A DNA stretch of 13,437 bases from an uncultured Eubacteriales bacterium. Lineage in GTDB: Bacteria; Bacillota; Clostridia; Peptostreptococcales; Anaerovoracaceae. Each line of letters opens with the position of its first letter. Position 1 is the first letter of the stretch. Below, piece by piece: positions 13,330 through 13,437 of this stretch. Location: positions 1 to 13,437 of the forward strand of contig UQMQ01000063.1 in assembly GCA_900542245.1 (NCBI GenBank), written 5' to 3'. Position numbers and translations under genes: made by a program. The notes below the pieces were generated by a model. It was not told the DNA's origin. It searched no databases and saw nothing but the letters and a program-made list of their open reading frames with translations.

Positions 13330-13437
13330 TTATGAATAAATCATCTCATGCAAAACAATTTCTTCTGCCCGGTTGTGAATGTTATTGCAACGCTGCACCC
13401 ATTCCATTTGATGGGTACGCTTCAATTCCTCGGTCAC
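13330..13437 (-). CDS. TnpV-like transposon protein, C-terminal part (cut by window edge)
   Basis: Thirty-five residues ending at a TAA: VTEELKRTHQMEWVQRCNNI, then HNRAEEIVLHEMIYS. The MEWVQRxNNIxNRAEEIVLHExIY pattern matches the C-terminal end of TnpV proteins (PF14198), found in Tn4451-like and related Bacillota mobile elements. Their function is unknown, although they travel with recombinase and mobilisation genes. The frame is open to the right edge, so the start lies outside. It is the rightmost backbone marker of the element and the probable first gene of the unit reading into the VanZ-like and TfoX-like genes. Confidence 0.72.
   Translation of the reverse strand: MTEELKRTHQMEWVQRCNNIHNRAEEIVLHEMIYS

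Larger units (their letters stand above)
11200..13437. mobile_element. Remnant or edge of an integrative mobilisable element (MobQ type)
   Basis: Backbone parts are a DUF3847-like gene start (11248), a MobQ-type oriT (about 12243-12276) and the C-terminal end of a TnpV-like protein (13330-13437). Cargo genes lie between them. Base composition is much more AT-rich than the ATP synthase region, except for the GC-rich oriT block at about 12070-12280. No relaxase, recombinase or terminal repeats are seen. The left limit of 11200 is set where the DUF3847-like similarity stops; the true insertion boundary may be near 9575, with the ATPase gene inside. The right limit is the window edge. Confidence 0.65.

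Noticed and set aside
1..13437. CRISPR arrays, tRNA or rRNA genes, riboswitches
   Set aside because: No evenly spaced direct repeats, cloverleaf-like sequences or known riboswitch cores were recognised by eye on either strand.

Overview
The window looks like chromosome of an anaerobic member of the Bacillota (Firmicutes). The evidence is strong AGGAGG-type ribosome binding sites, the F1Fo ATP synthase order atpB-E-F-H-A-G-D-C, and a WalJ/YycJ-RlmH gene pair. The class (Clostridia or Negativicutes) cannot be settled from this sequence. The left two thirds are moderately GC-rich core genome. The right end is clearly more AT-rich and carries pieces of a mobilisable element.

Layout. Bases 1-399 hold no convincing gene, only two small inverted repeats and a good promoter for an ArsR-type regulator (400-723, +). 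A 20-bp perfect hairpin (740-801) separates that gene from the convergent ATP synthase operon (830-7076, -), which encodes all eight structural subunits; no atpI is seen. The epsilon subunit has no C-terminal inhibitory helices, and the c subunit keeps residues typical of Na+-binding rotors. Upstream of atpB is a 270-bp region with a candidate promoter followed at once by a terminator-like hairpin. Then come rlmH and a WalJ/YycJ-like MBL-fold hydrolase (-), probably one operon. Its strong promoter sits back to back with the promoter of an rnhA gene (+); their -35 hexamers overlap.

Beyond rnhA, a well-initiated reading frame at 9501 seems to be cut off after about 25-30 codons, where a convergent gene begins. 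That gene (9581-11059, -) encodes an AAA ATPase with a winged helix and a PD-(D/E)XK (DUF234) domain. A near-perfect 33-bp palindrome lies over its predicted transcription start.

From about 11200 to the right edge the window carries backbone pieces of an integrative mobilisable element. They are the first 15 or so codons of a DUF3847-like gene, a strong terminator, a MobQ-type origin of transfer (inverted repeat plus AAGTGCG|CCCT nic core), and the C-terminal end of a TnpV-like protein. Between them lie three cargo genes on the minus strand: a two-TM TPR-like protein with a TTG start, a TfoX N-terminal-domain protein and a VanZ-family membrane protein. No relaxase or recombinase is present here, so the element is either degraded or continues to the right.

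I see no new multi-gene system that I can defend. The most informative observations are the oriT and mobile-element scar, the AAA/PD-(D/E)XK gene with its operator-like palindrome, and the atypical epsilon and c subunits.
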